Source: Limnanthes douglasii subsp. nivea (lineage: Eukaryota; Streptophyta; Magnoliopsida; Brassicales; Limnanthaceae). Taken from it: DNA of 64,000 bases. The notes under the pieces are model-generated. The model ran no database searches. It saw only the letters and a program-made list of their open reading frames with translations, and was not told the DNA's origin. A program made the position numbers and the translations under genes. Numbering within the stretch: the stretch's first letter is position 1; the number at the start of each line of letters is the position of its first letter. Below, piece by piece: positions 12,209-23,260 of the stretch. The stretch lies in NCBI GenBank assembly GCA_036936605.1, contig JAUPFV010000004.1, positions 88,686,334 to 88,750,333 of the forward strand, in the 5' to 3' direction.

Positions 12209-13299
12209 CAGTCTGAAAGTAGGTAGAAATTACTTAGAAGAAGACAACTAGACCTAAACTGCTTATAATAATGTTTTTTAAGTACTTAACGTTTGGAATC
12301 TAACATGACTGATCACGTGAACTCACCGATTAATGAGCTTGTTTAGGTACGAAAAGTCTGACCAAATCTTATGGAGTTAGCTCTCTACACAATGTATTTT
12401 ACTGTTCATTGGCCTAGTGGAGTATATATTTTTGGAATTTTAGCCGTCATTTTTTTTAAAAATTTTCCCCCATAATACGTATAATGATGATTTAAAAATA
12501 AAACTGATGGATGAGATTAATCAACGATCTATTAGAAAATAAGAACGATTTTTATTATAAAAACAAAAAAAAAAACACAAAAAAGTGTAATAATATAGAA
12601 TATTATTAGCCTCCCAAATATTATTTAATATTTATTTTTGTATTTAATTCTCACAAAATTGTATAATAATATTCTAAACATTTCAATTATTCATCATAAG
12701 TATTTAAAAAAAAATATAAGTCGTTTTTTTCCTTTTTCACAATTCAAAATTTGAAATTAGAGAGATTAATAGTTCATTTTTTTTATTCTTTCATTTTTCA
12801 ATATTCTCCGCTTTTAACAAACAGAAATAGCTCACCTGTATGGTCATCGAAATCAGACTTGTGGTGTTTCGAAACAATATCTAAACGTTATAGTGCTACC
12901 TATTCGAATATACATTACCTAGCCGAACTAGATTCATACGAACCAGATTCATTGAAGTATCGAACCAGATTTTAGGTGAAGATTTCTTTATTAGTATCGT
13001 TGGCTTGATTATAACATATTTGCAAGATGACATAAAATAAGTTCTTTTGCTTATAATACATATTCAGTAAAGGAATGTAAAATCACTTTCCGTGAACAAA
13101 TATTAGAGATTCATTTCATAATAGTAATTTTTCATCTTTTTTTATTTTGTAATAAATTATGAACTCATTCTAATATGTATTTAATTGAGTTAGTAGTTCT
13201 GTTTAGGTTGTGAAATATTTAAGGAGTGGATTTTAGAGTTTGCATGTATTTTTATAGAAGTTGTGATTCGTCTGGAAAGAAGATGCAATACATGTGAGG

Positions 13300-13460
13300 G
13301 TGTAACATGCGAGACATTTAAAAATATCATACTACTAGAACATGCAATTCGTGTGAGTATATAACATGCGAGACGTTTAAAAATATCATACGTCTTGCAT
13401 ATGCGAGACCGTAACATATTTTATTTGAGATATGCGAGACTTTAACATATTTTATATACA
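13300..13460 (+). repeat. ATGCGAGAC motif cluster
   Basis: ATGCGAGAC-type 9-mers recur at about 30-60 bp spacing here, again at 16995-17145 and 57715-57860, and as isolated copies near 14745 and 14835. The clustering resembles transposase-binding subterminal repeats of DNA transposons, but that role is inferred. Confidence 0.5.
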
Positions 13461-14259
13461 AGATTAGGAATATGTATTATTTTAGACACATATATTGCTC
13501 CCAATGTTTCTGAACTGTTAAATGCAGGTAAGCAATATCTAAAGCTCGAGTGTGAAATTTAAACATAATCCTCAAACTGCAATTATTCATTTTAGCGAGT
13601 TTGAAGATTTTGAAAGTATTTAAAAGTCTGTCAAAAGTAAAGGTGATGTGTTGGTTAGAGGTAACTACAGTATGAACTACTATTGGGGTGATAATAGAAA
13701 TTGTTTATTTGTGAATGAGACAGATTTTGTTTGTATGCTAGTATTGTTTGACGTTGAGCGTTTAAAAAAGTGTTAGTTTTCTTATAGAACAGTATATCGT
13801 TGATAAGGTTGTTTAATAAACGTGTAAAGTGTCTAGCTTAAGTTTATTTGAAGCCTTAATTAATTAATTAATTAATTAGTGGGGAGATTATTACTAGTTT
13901 ATGTTTTTTTATTATAAAAAAATTTGCTACTACTGGTTGGCTTGATACAATTATATGTATTAGTCAAGTTTTTTTATCAAGGTGGTGCAGCTCTAAGGTT
14001 AGCTTTATGTCGCTATGCCTTGGAGCATGGTTTTTGTTTCATACATACACAATACAATATATAAGATGAAAATAAAGTCTTAACTGGTTGTAAATATAGA
14101 CTTTATGCATCACTTGACTTCACAAACCACATTCATGATTATGAAGAGGTTTGTTTAATTGCATGCTTACAACCCTGGTATTTCCAAACAACATAGGATA
14201 ATTTGATATCCAGGTTGATTTCTACAAAATTTCATTATTCTATTGGGTCATAAAATTCT

Positions 14260-14620
14260 GTGATAGCGAAAAATATAATAGTTTTTGTTAAACAGAACTA
14301 TGGTTTAGATATTTATTACCGTATCCCATGAGATGCTTTAGAGAAAGCTAAGAGGGGATTTTTCAGAGATAGTTCGACTTTGTATATTTTATTTAAATGA
14401 TACATTAAAAGATTGAAGAGACATGGTATTATGACCAAATCGTATTTGAAATATACTCAAGGAAACAACTTTAAACGGTATTTCATAGCATGGAGTTCTT
14501 GTCTTCAAGGTTTCATTCTTGTTATTCATTTTTATTTGTCGATAAAACATTTTTGAATGGTAAGCATATATGAGTATTTCTTCTTGGTATAACAAAAGAT
14601 TATAACAATAGTAAGTTTCA
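14260..14620 (+). pseudogene. MULE (MuDR-family) transposase core fragment
   Basis: Conceptual translation gives SYLKYTQGNNFKRYFIAW, LQGFILVI and, after a frameshift, KTFLNGKHIWVFLLGITKD. These match the block just before and across the first catalytic region of plant MULE transposases (usual pattern F.R.F.A....I.GF......D.T.L.GKY.G.LL.A...DGN). The expected catalytic Asp region is damaged, and stops and frame shifts occur throughout. This core is present only once in the window; the other units have lost it. Confidence 0.6.
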
Positions 14621-15204
14621 TGATTTTCTATTTCTTATTGTTTATTTATGCGTCACTAGTTATGTGCGTGATGTATGATAGACGCATCATATTATATACA
14701 TGTCATATCGGAGAATTTAGTCTCTCATCAGTAAATCATGCGAGACCTGTATGTAATAGTCACACCTACCAATATCTGAGATATGTTATATAAAACATGT
14801 GTGACCAGTTCTGTATCTAATAGTCTTACCTAACAACATGCGAGATAAGTTGGAGAAGTAAATGATGCTCTTAGTATGAAAAGAAGCTAAATGTCAATAT
14901 TGAAGAAGGTCATTTGTGCATAGTTTTGAAGTCTTCAACAACCATATTTTTTTTAAATTGTTATGGTTGTTTATTTATTGCATTTTATATGTTCTATTGG
15001 TACTAGGAAACCAAATTGTTTTTCATGTTCTCATGCTTTTGTTGTAATACATTCAACTCAATAAGATGATATGAAATTAATAAATCCATTCTTCACTATT
15101 ACCAATCACAAGTCAACATACTCGTTTAGCATACATACTTTAAAATTTTTGGTGAAGGGTTAAGCTCTAATAAATTGCCAAAAATAATACCTCGTAACCT
15201 GAAA

Positions 15205-15330
15205 AGATGAAGTGCAAGACCTATGAAGAAGATTATTCTGTCTAGAGGAGAAATAACAACCAGGGAGATGAAATATGGCCATTATTCAAATTTAAATCTT
15301 AGTAAAATGACTTGCGATGACTTGTTTAAT
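15205..15330 (+). pseudogene. degenerate MULE C-terminal zinc-knuckle block
   Basis: Aligned with 22470-22600 this encodes a decayed version of the same C-terminal end (RILSRGEITTREMKYGHYS). The metal-binding cysteines are replaced by tyrosine here, so the knuckle cannot be functional. The corresponding copy near 61000-61120 is similarly decayed. Confidence 0.5.
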
Positions 15331-15414
15331 TTTTGTTAGATTTGACATACTAGAAATTTTGATGTTATAAAGTATTTCTTTGTCAACTGATAGATACATA
15401 CGATGCTACTAGTA

Positions 15415-15620
15415 TAAATGTTTCCAAACATGTGACTCTACTTAAATTAAACATGCTACTCTACTTAAACTAAATATGCTAGTTTCTTAAACTAAACATG
15501 TGACTTTATTGTACCTAAACATGTGATTCTACTTAAACTAAACACGCACCTATATTTAAACTAAACACGTTACTCTTCTTAAATTTAACATACTATTATA
15601 ATGTAACAAAACATGTGATT
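15415..15620 (+). repeat. 23-bp minisatellite, consensus ACTAAACATGTGACTCTACTTAA
   Basis: About eight imperfect units. The same array follows the zinc-knuckle block in every MULE unit of the window (also 22671-23055, 61215-61395 and 63808-64000), so it is part of the element's 3' region rather than an independent satellite. Confidence 0.85.
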
Positions 15621-16015
15621 CATGCATCTGAATCTTCGGCTGTATTCTTTGGGTTTCACATTTGGATGTTGTTTCAGTGAATGATTTAATCCTCGTCTGC
15701 TTTTATGACCTTGCATCTGTTGAAATTATTATGGAAATTTATTTGTGTCATTTTGAATTAATTTATACTTTTGGGTGGTAAGAGTTTGAACCAAGTTAAG
15801 AAATTATTTGGGAGATTCATTGAAAATGTTATGCACTTTATCTTATTGTATGCTATGAGTATTTTGTTTCGTTGTTGAACTACTCGATGTGATGCTTTGG
15901 ATCTCTCTCATTGTTTTACTTGTCCATCTAGTGTCTATTGTATCTAAGCAATAGGTTTCCATATAAAATTTATGGGACCAATGAGTAATCTTTATCTAAG
16001 GGGTCCTTATTGACA

Positions 16016-16249
16016 TCATACATGGTACAACTTTCGTAAATATTTACCTAGCATACTTTTATGATTGATGGTGTATTGAGGCTTTAATCTGTTAGCACCA
16101 TTTGCAGTATCTTGTTTAAAATACAAGAACATATATGCTTGTTGATGCATGAAGGGTAAAATATCTTGCATGGCCCCCCAATATTTAGCTGGGGCTAGTA
16201 TTGTTTCATCGTGAGAGGCTGATTGTTGTTTTGTAAAATAACCATACAT
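16016..16249 (-). other. short open frame, 77 codons, unassigned
   Basis: An ATG-started frame with ordinary amino-acid composition (HDETILAPAKYWGAM) inside the MULE unit. It is largely preserved in the paralogous copy near 61800-62035, but that copy carries an in-frame TAA after YWGAM. No family was recognised. It may be a captured host fragment or chance. Confidence 0.25.
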
Positions 16250-16429
16250 TTGATAAATAAAAAATTATCCTTGTTGGTTTCCTAACTACATCCACGAGAT
16301 TGATTGTAAGTCTGGCTAGACTCCTTATTTTTATTGAGTAATGGTCGAATATTTCTAGATTTTGGTAAAATTTGTTGAAGGCTTTAGTGAGATTTATTAA
16401 CCAATTTTAGGTTAGAGGACATTCAAAGG

Positions 16430-16900
16430 TATGTTGGGAGGTATTAATGGAATCCATGTTGTAGTTGAAGGTTCATATCGGCTTTAAGATGTTGTTTAAG
16501 GTTAAGATGTGATCAATGATTCAGAATTTACTGGATTCCAAACTGTTGGTTGAGGTTATGCTGGATTCTAGATAAGTGTTAGAGATTTGGTTGGATTCCA
16601 AGTTTTTATTGATGGTCCGATTGGGCTCCAGTTATGGGTGAACATTTTCTTTTGACTCAATATTTTTAAAGGTTTAGCACGGCTCCAAGATGCACATAGA
16701 GGTAAGGAACTTCATGTTGCAGGCTATTTTGGACTCAATGTTGTTGGAGGTTAGGCATTACTCTAGTCCATTGTTGGAGGTTCGTTATGATCTAGACTAA
16801 ATGTTCTGTTGGACTTCTTTTTGTTGGAGGTTTGATATTTTTTGAGGTTTTACTTGGAAATTCGAGAGCACTCAAATCTAGAGGATTTGTTGGACTTTAT
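16430..16900 (+). repeat. degenerate array with GTTGGAGGTT motif
   Basis: Loosely repeated 45-70-bp units with the common tail 'ttgttggaggtt' followed by 'ggactc/gattcc' blocks. Equivalent arrays are at 21110-21700 and 62210-62790. It is non-coding, and its role within the MULE unit is unknown. Confidence 0.6.
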
Positions 16901-16925
16901 GTTGATGGAGGTTTGCCATACTATT

Positions 16926-17910
16926 TTTATAGAGTTTGCATGTATTTTTATAGAAGTGTGATTTGTCTGGAACGAAGATGCAATACATATGAGGGCGTAA
17001 CATGCGAGACGTTTAAAAATACCATACTACTAGAACATGTAAGTCGTGTGAGTATATAACATGCGAGACGTTTAAAAATATCATATGTCTTGCATATGCG
17101 AGACAGTAACATATTTTATTTGAGATATGCGAGACTTTAACATATTTTATATGCAAGATTAGGCATATGTATTATTTTAGACACATATATTGCTCCCAAT
17201 GTTTCTGAACTGTTAAATGCAAGTAAGCAATATCTAAAGCTCGAGTGTGAATTTTTAATCATAATTCTCAAACTGAAATTATTCATCTTAGCGAGTTTGA
17301 AGACTTTGAAAGTATTTACAAGTCTGACGAAAGTAGATGAGATGTGTTAGTTAGAGGTAACTACCATATGAACTACTATTACAGTGATAATAGAAATTTT
17401 TTATTTGCGAATGAGACAGATTTTGTTTGTATGCTAGTATTGTTTGACGTTGAATGTTTAAAAAGTGTTAGTTTTCTTATAGAATAGTATGTGGTTGATA
17501 AGGTTGTTGAATAAATGCGTAAAGTGTCTAGGTTAAGTTTATTTGAAGCCTTAAATAATCTATTAGTTAGTGGGAAGAGTATTAGAAGTTTATGTTTTTT
17601 TATACAAAAAACTTGCTTCTACTAGGGTGCTTGATACAATTACATGTATTGGTCAAGTCTTTTTATCAAGATGGTATAGCTCTAAGGTTAACTTTATATC
17701 TCTATGCCTTGGAGCATGGTTATTGTTTCATACATACATAATACAATATTTAAGATGAAAATAAAGTCTTAACTGGATGTAAATATAGACTTTATGCATC
17801 ACATGACTTCACCACCAAATTCATGATTACGAAGCGGTTTGTTCAACTGCATGCTTACAAATCTGGTTTTTCCAAATAATGTAGGATAATTTGATATCCA
17901 AGTTGATTGC
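16926..17910 (+). mobile_element. MULE-derived unit, partial second copy of 13240-14190
   Basis: Direct duplicate of the N-terminal part of unit 1, including the ATGCGAGAC cluster and the coding remnant at 17330-17460 (NETDFVCMLVLFD). It is cut at 17910 by the Tat element LTR. The continuing sequence beyond the Tat element (20899) corresponds to 16225 of unit 1, so the transposase core segment is missing here. Confidence 0.7.
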
Positions 17911-18285
17911 TAGTGTGGATTATTTTCGACTAAGGGTAATTTGGTTAGGTGTTTTGTGGTGTTTCAAAGGTATTTAATGTTTGGGAGTTTTGTAGTGAGA
18001 GATTTAAGCTGTCTGGTTGTATTAAATGTCCATTACCTCATTAATGAAAGTGGTTGGGTATTTATACCCTTGATTATGGGCCACATGAGCTTTCGGGTCA
18101 AACTTATGAAACCGGGTCAAATTGAAAAACCCATTATTTTATTAAACAGATTAGCAATTAGCTTAGTCAAAAGGTGATTAGTTTTTAGTACTTTAGTCCA
18201 GTTCGGATAGTTGAGTGGGTGACTTTTGTCTGAATTGCCCCTGTCCGGTTTCTTCAGTGAGTGGTGAAAATTTCCGGACTCATCA
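17911..18285 (-). repeat. LTR of truncated Tat element (copy 2)
   Basis: About 375 bp, homologous along its length to the two LTRs at 42414-42790 and 49411-49789, ending GGACTCATCA. It is followed by the same polypurine-tract complement (GTAGCCCC then a T run). By comparison with the complete element it is the 3' LTR of a minus-strand element. Confidence 0.85.
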
Positions 18286-18389
18286 GTAGCCCCTTTTTAG
18301 GTTTTGTTCGAAGGCCTTTGGCAAGACCTAAAAAATCTTTCTTAAGCACTAATAACATTCTCCGGACTGATTAACTGTTCTACTCAGGA

Positions 18390-20800
18390 TTTATCCGGAC
18401 TGAAAACTTCTTAGAAAAAGCACAAAGATTTGAGCGAGATAGGCACATTGTTGTGGGTCTTCTAGTCTCTACAATAGACAAGCCTGAAACACCATCTTCA
18501 GAGGCTGATCGAAATTCATCTTCTGCTAGAAGCTCTAAACCTATGAGGGCTTCTCGGTTCATGAGTCACAACCCACTTTCGAACGAGAAAAAGCTATTAC
18601 AAGCACAAGGAGACCCTCTCCATTCATAACTATGGGATCAGATGCTGAAAAATCCATACAAAAGATGATACTTCGCCGAAAAGGCCGCTTAGTAAAAGGC
18701 CAAGCTGTTGTTTCTCAGTCTAAGTCTCCGAAATCAGGGCCCCCTAAGTCTGGGGCCAAGGAGAAAGCTACAGGGTCAGAGGCATCTATCAAAGTCCCTA
18801 AGGATAAATCATCTGGTCCGGAGGAAACTGGAACAAGCTTTCAAAATGAACCCTCCGGATCTGAGCCCCAGCCGGACACCAGACCACAAAGAGAAAGCGA
18901 TTCTCAGCCGTCCGGACAGCTCACTGAGCCAACCACCAGCACTCCCCCACCAACGACAACTTACAAACCTTCCATGGCGATGGAAGAGCCGATGGAAGAC
19001 ATCATAGGATATGCCCAATATGAGACCGACGTCTCCGACCAAACAGGAGAAGTTTCCACTGATAAAAAGAGTAAAGGCAAAGAGAAGCTGTGCTTGAAAC
19101 ATCCGGACTTTCCGGAGTCCCTAGAAGGCAGAGTGGGACCTTGCTTCCACAAGGTAAGCGTAAATTATCTGCTAGCCATGCAGAACATTAACTACGTCTT
19201 TGTGCATACTGCTAAATTAGGCCGGATCCCGATGAAGTGGGGGATCCCAGAATCTGTCAAGGTGAGCATATCGGTTAATCCAGAGACGCCAATGGACTGC
19301 AAGCTGAGTGAGATAGTTATCTACATAGATTGTTCAACTGGGGGCTCAGATTTCCCTTGGACCCAAAGATCGTCAAATATTTTCATCTGATAAAGCTTTG
19401 TCCAAGCCAAGTGAGTCCCAACGCTTGTTACACCCTTATGGCTTGCATCATGGCCTCCAGGGTCTCTGGAATACCGCTTCTGATGGAGTAATTTGCTGTT
19501 GTGGCCAGCCTCTGCAAGAACCACATCATCCCCTTCTATCATTACAATATGGGTGACAACTTTAAGGTGGTGGATGATCTGCTCGAATCAGAGAATAATT
19601 GGAAGACCCAATTCTTGTTCATTAGTGGAGCTTGGGAAAACAGGAAGAAGATTAAAGCTGGAGTCAACCCAAGCATGCTAACCAGCAGATGGAAAAGCTC
19701 AGGTAAAATTTTTATGATGTTTGTTTTTCTTTCCTTATAAAAAATCTTGTTACTAAATTGGTCTTTTTTTTTGGTAGTGTTGCCGAAGGAGTTCTCCGAC
19801 TACTTAGAGGAGGGCCAGACAACCTATGCCAAGCTGAATGCTTGGGTGGCCGACAAATGGGGAAATCGCTTCCACAATCGTTTTACTGCCGGCAACCTGG
19901 TGACGTCCCACCTCTGGAACACAACCGGCCGGAGAGACTTGTCTTGGGAGGAATTGACCACACCACCTCCTTTGGGCGTCATCCTACAGAGGACAGAGGC
20001 GAAGGATTGGAAGCTGGCCTTGCCTGCCATAGCTAAAGCCCCAAGTAAGATGAAGGGAAAGAAAGGCAAGAAGAAGCAAGATGCAGCTGAGGTCGATCAG
20101 GGTGGTGTTGAGGAGATCGTCCCAGCAAACCAGGAGGTGCAGGACCAAGGGGGGATCGATGCTTCTCTTCTTCAAGTGGTTGAAGATGAGAGTACCAAAG
20201 AGGCAGGTGGATCTCCAAAACCCTCAAAGGCTCCCAAAAAAGAACGAAAACTGGGAGCACATGGTGAAGATAGGGAAGCCAAGAAGAATAAAATCTCCAA
20301 GGGGGATGAAGTAGCTCCCCAACCTTCGGAGTCTCTTCCTCCGGTCGACCCAACAGACCTTATACAGGTAGAGAAAATCCTAAGTGATTGGAGAGGGTAC
20401 CAGAGGGGATATTAACATCGATGGAGTAGACATCAGTGGCCTTCAAGGGATTGGCCTTTACTTTGGAGACCTCTAAAAAGACGACTTTGCTGGCCCTTAC
20501 CTCCCTCCAAGCTCTTTGAACATGGTTACTTTCAATGGTAAGTCTTTTTTTGTTTCAGAGGAGAATGACATGGTGACTCACTGCTTGCTGAGCAACATCC
20601 AACCGGTGCTCATCCTAGAAAGACAAGTGCAAAGTCAATCTACCCTTATCAACACACTAAATGCAGACAAAGAGACTTTATCTAACAACCTCCTCAATGC
20701 CAATCAGAGTGTTGAGGCATTAAGGAGAGAGATCGAGGAGTTGAAGAAGGGGAAAGAGGATTTGGCCACCAAACTAGCTACTTCGGAAAGCCTGATCGCA
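18390..20800 (+). pseudogene. Tat additional ORF (Transposase_28-like), copy 2, broken
   Basis: This is the longest near-open copy. 18632-19390 encodes the disordered N-terminus and the start of the Transposase_28-like domain (MGSDAEKS start; PETPMDCKLSE at about 19290). A one-base loss near 19327 shifts the frame (IDCSTGG instead of the TELFNWG seen elsewhere). The domain resumes at 19501 (MGDNFKVVDDLLE), is interrupted by an intron (19703-19777), then 19780-20415 is open (LPKEFSDYLEEG, WNTTGRRDLSW, Lys-rich KGKKKQ). A second frame break at about 20390 precedes the coiled-coil tail (20516-20800, ALRREIEELKKGKEDL). The start region is also damaged and its promoter deleted, so no functional product is expected. 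Confidence 0.75.
19703..19777 (+). other. spliceosomal intron in Tat accessory ORF, copy 2
   Basis: 75 bp: GTAAAATTTT donor, long T-run, GGTAG acceptor. Its removal joins RWKSS to VLPKEF in one frame, at the same position as in copies 1 and 3. Confidence 0.8.
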
Positions 20801-20897
20801 CTGTGGAGACCAGTTGAATTCTTTTGCACCCTTTAAAGTTTGGAATAACGGGGTACACCTATCCGAAGACCTTGAGATAAAACGGTTTAGAGAAGCT
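20800..20897 (-). pseudogene. gypsy RT/RNase H fragment fused to accessory ORF
   Basis: Matches the reverse strand coding region at 46422-46510. The deletion that removed the intervening 0.7 kb placed this antisense pol piece directly behind the coiled-coil segment of the accessory ORF. Confidence 0.65.
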
Positions 20898-22469
20898 AAC
20901 CTTGTTATTTTGTAAAATAACCATGCCTTTGATAAATAAGAAATTATCCTTGTTGATTTCCTAACTGCATCCGCGAGATTGTTTGTAAGTCTGGTTAGAC
21001 TTCTTATTGGTATTGAGTAATGTTTGATTGTGTTCTAGAATTTGGTAAAATTTGTTGAAGGCTTTAGTTAGATTTATTAGCCAGTTTTAGGTTAGATGGC
21101 ATTCAAAGGTATGTTGGGAGGTATTAGTGGACTCCATGTTGTTGTGGGAGGTTTGGATGGGCTTTAAGATGTTGTTTTAGGTATAGTTGGGATCAATGAT
21201 TCATAATTTGCTCGATTCTCAGCTATTGTTGGAGGTTATGCTAGATTCTAGGTAAGTGTTGGAGATTCAATTGGATTCCAAGTTTTTATTGATGGTCCGA
21301 TTGGGCTCCAGTTACGGATGAACATTCACTTTTGAATCAATGTTGTTAGAGGTTTGACAATGCTCCAAGATGTAAATAGAGGTAATGAACTCCATGTTGC
21401 ATGCTATTTTGGACTCAATGTTGTTGGAGGTTAGGCATTACTCTAGGGCATTGTTGGAGGTTCATTATGATCCAAACTAAATGCTATTTTAGACTTTAAT
21501 TTCTTGGAGGTTTGATATTTATCGAGGTTATTCTTGGAAATTCGAGGAGACTCCAATCTAGAGGATTTGTTAGACTTTATGTTGATAGAGGTTTGGCATT
21601 ACTCTATGTTATTGTTGGAGATTCAGCGGGCTCCATGCTGAAGGCTCTTTTGGACTTCATTTTGCTGACAGAGTGCTTCAATGGCATGGTCTTACTACAA
21701 ACAGACTAATTCGATGTTGTGGTCTTGCCTCTTCTTTTGTTTGTTCTTTTATTAAGATGCTTAGTATTTTTTCTAGAGGATGTTCGGTCCGATTTATCCT
21801 CATGTAAAGACCATCGATTTTATCCATTGCAAATGAGCGATCAACATCAACATCGATTTTTAAAATTTTCTAAAAGTTCATGGATTGAACATTCAAGACC
21901 GAATGAGAATTGTGTGGAATGGCCAAAGTAAGCGGTTGAATTATATCCTTGGTATAAATAAGCTTAAGAATCTATTCAAGGGGAATAATATCGTGTTATG
22001 ACATATTCTCTCACTGAATCATTTAACTATCAGATTAAAGAACTGTGTAGTCTGCATATTCTTGAATTAATTGACAATATTTGAGTCTAACTTATAGCTA
22101 TAATTTAACGATATTATTCGGATGAGCTAAGTTGGAGCATAAAATTATACCTTCAGTATTAAGGTCAATATTGAAGAAGGTCGTTTGTGGCTAGTTTAAG
22201 TCTTCGACAACCATATTTATTTATTTATTTCTGAAACTATTATGGTTGTTTATTTATTACATTTTAAATATTCTTTTGGTTTTTGGAAACAAGTTTGTTT
22301 TCCATTTTCTCATGCTTTTGTTTCAATACATTTGAATCAGCCAGATGATATGACATTACTAAAGCTATTAATTCAATGTTACAAATTATAAATCAGCTTA
22401 ATCTTGTAGCAAACATACTTTAACCAAATTTGGTGAATGATTAAACTCTAATGAATTTCTATAAATACT

Positions 22470-22605
22470 ACATCGTAACTTGAAAAGACGAGCTGGAAGG
22501 ATTAAAAAGAAGCGTATTTGTAAAGGAGCAATAACAACCAGGTAGATGAAGTGTGGCCATTGTTCAAAGTTAGGACATAATAAAAATACTTGCGATGAAC
22601 ATGTT
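22470..22605 (+). pseudogene. MULE transposase C-terminal zinc knuckle
   Basis: The reading frame encodes a basic segment (RIKKKRICKGAITTR), an in-frame TAG, then CGHCSKLGHNKNTC at 22552-22593, a C-x2-C-x4-H-x4-C knuckle followed by DE. This is the usual C-terminal end of MuDR-family transposases after the SWIM domain. The stop directly before the knuckle shows that it is a relic. Confidence 0.7.
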
Positions 22606-22670
22606 TAATTTTTTTGAGATTTGACATAATAGATATTTTAATCTTACAAAGTATTTATTTGTCAACTGAA

Positions 22671-23055
22671 ACTAAACATGCGACTCTACTTAAACTAAAC
22701 ATGTGACTCTACTTAAACTAAATATGAGAGTTTACTTAACTAAACATGGGACTCTATTGTAACTAAATATGTGATTCTACTTAAACTAAACATGCACTCT
22801 ATTTAAACTAAAGACAAGACTCTACTTAAATTTAACATGCTATTATACTGTAACTAAACATGAGATTCTAATACAACTAACATATGTTTCTACTGCAACT
22901 AAACATGCAATTCTACTTCAATTAAACATGTGTTTCTACTAGAACTAAGCATGTGAATCTATAAACTAAACATATAATACTATTGCAATTAAACATGATA
23001 TTATACTCCAACCAAACATGCAATTCTAATATAAATGTTGATTCTACTACAACTA
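22671..23055 (+). repeat. 23-bp minisatellite (ACTAAACATG family), largest array
   Basis: About sixteen imperfect units with the invariant core AACATG. The array follows the zinc-knuckle remnant as in the other units. Unit divergence increases towards the 3' end. Confidence 0.88.
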
Positions 23056-23260
23056 AAGCGTATCAGACAACGTTAGACCATACATACATGAACATGCAAG
23101 TCTCTCTATAAAGGAAATGAAGGCTTGATCGTATATAACGAAATGTATGTATAACATTAGACTAGAATATATAGGTTGCAACTAATACAAATCCTTTAAT
23201 TTTCTTTCCGTCTTCCCAAATCTTCGGTTGTATTCTTGGGTTTCGTAATGCAATTTGGTA

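Larger units (their letters stand above)
10430..13495 (+). repeat. direct repeat block B, copy 1
   Basis: Near-identical to 54450-57953 in the same orientation, with matching order throughout. No convincing gene is present. Minus-strand open stretches at 11145-11351 and 11427-11663 are interrupted or altered in the other copy. A 75-codon open frame at 12751-12975 is preserved in both copies but starts with TTG and lacks a recognisable motif. The block lacks about 430 bp present in copy 2 (55757-56185). Much of the copy is AT-rich and runs into the MULE-related sequence at 13235. Confidence 0.85.
13235..16925 (+). mobile_element. MULE-derived unit 1 (decayed)
   Basis: Relic of a Mutator-like element on the plus strand. 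A remnant N-terminal coding block at 13600-13780 (NYSMNYYWGDNRN, FVNETDFVCMLVLFD) is followed by a transposase core remnant (14260-14620), a degenerate zinc-knuckle block (15205-15330), a 23-bp minisatellite (15415-15620) and a degenerate GTTGGAGG array (16430-16900). The first part (13240-14190) recurs at 16930-17890, a tandem-type duplication with a period of about 3.69 kb. The second half recurs at 20900-21600 and 60760-62690. I could not define terminal inverted repeats. Confidence 0.65.
17911..20898 (-). mobile_element. truncated Ty3/gypsy Tat element, copy 2
   Basis: Contents in window order: 3' LTR (17911-18285), antisense accessory ORF relic (18390-20800, plus strand), then about 100 bp of RT/RNase H-region sequence (20800-20897, matching 46422-46510) joined directly to the end of the accessory ORF, and then an abrupt return to MULE repeat. 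Gag, protease, most of RT, the 5' LTR and the right-hand target duplication are missing. The promoter-like stretch seen in the other copy (about 42917-43285) is also deleted here. Confidence 0.8.
20899..23260 (+). mobile_element. MULE-derived unit 2 (3' part)
   Basis: Begins at the position equivalent to 16225 in unit 1 and continues through a GTTGGAGG array (21110-21700), a block shared with 62700-63300, the best-preserved zinc knuckle (22470-22605) and the minisatellite (22671-23055). Translation is interrupted by stops. 23055-23260 continues the similarity to 15620-15660 and then fades. Confidence 0.65.

Noticed and set aside
12751..12975. Conserved 75-codon frame, identical in both B copies
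   Set aside because: It starts with TTG, has no ATG or motif, and identity is expected because the whole block is a recent duplicate.
22671..23055. CRISPR-like appearance of short regular repeats
   Set aside because: Units are contiguous with no spacers, and the context is a plant transposon.
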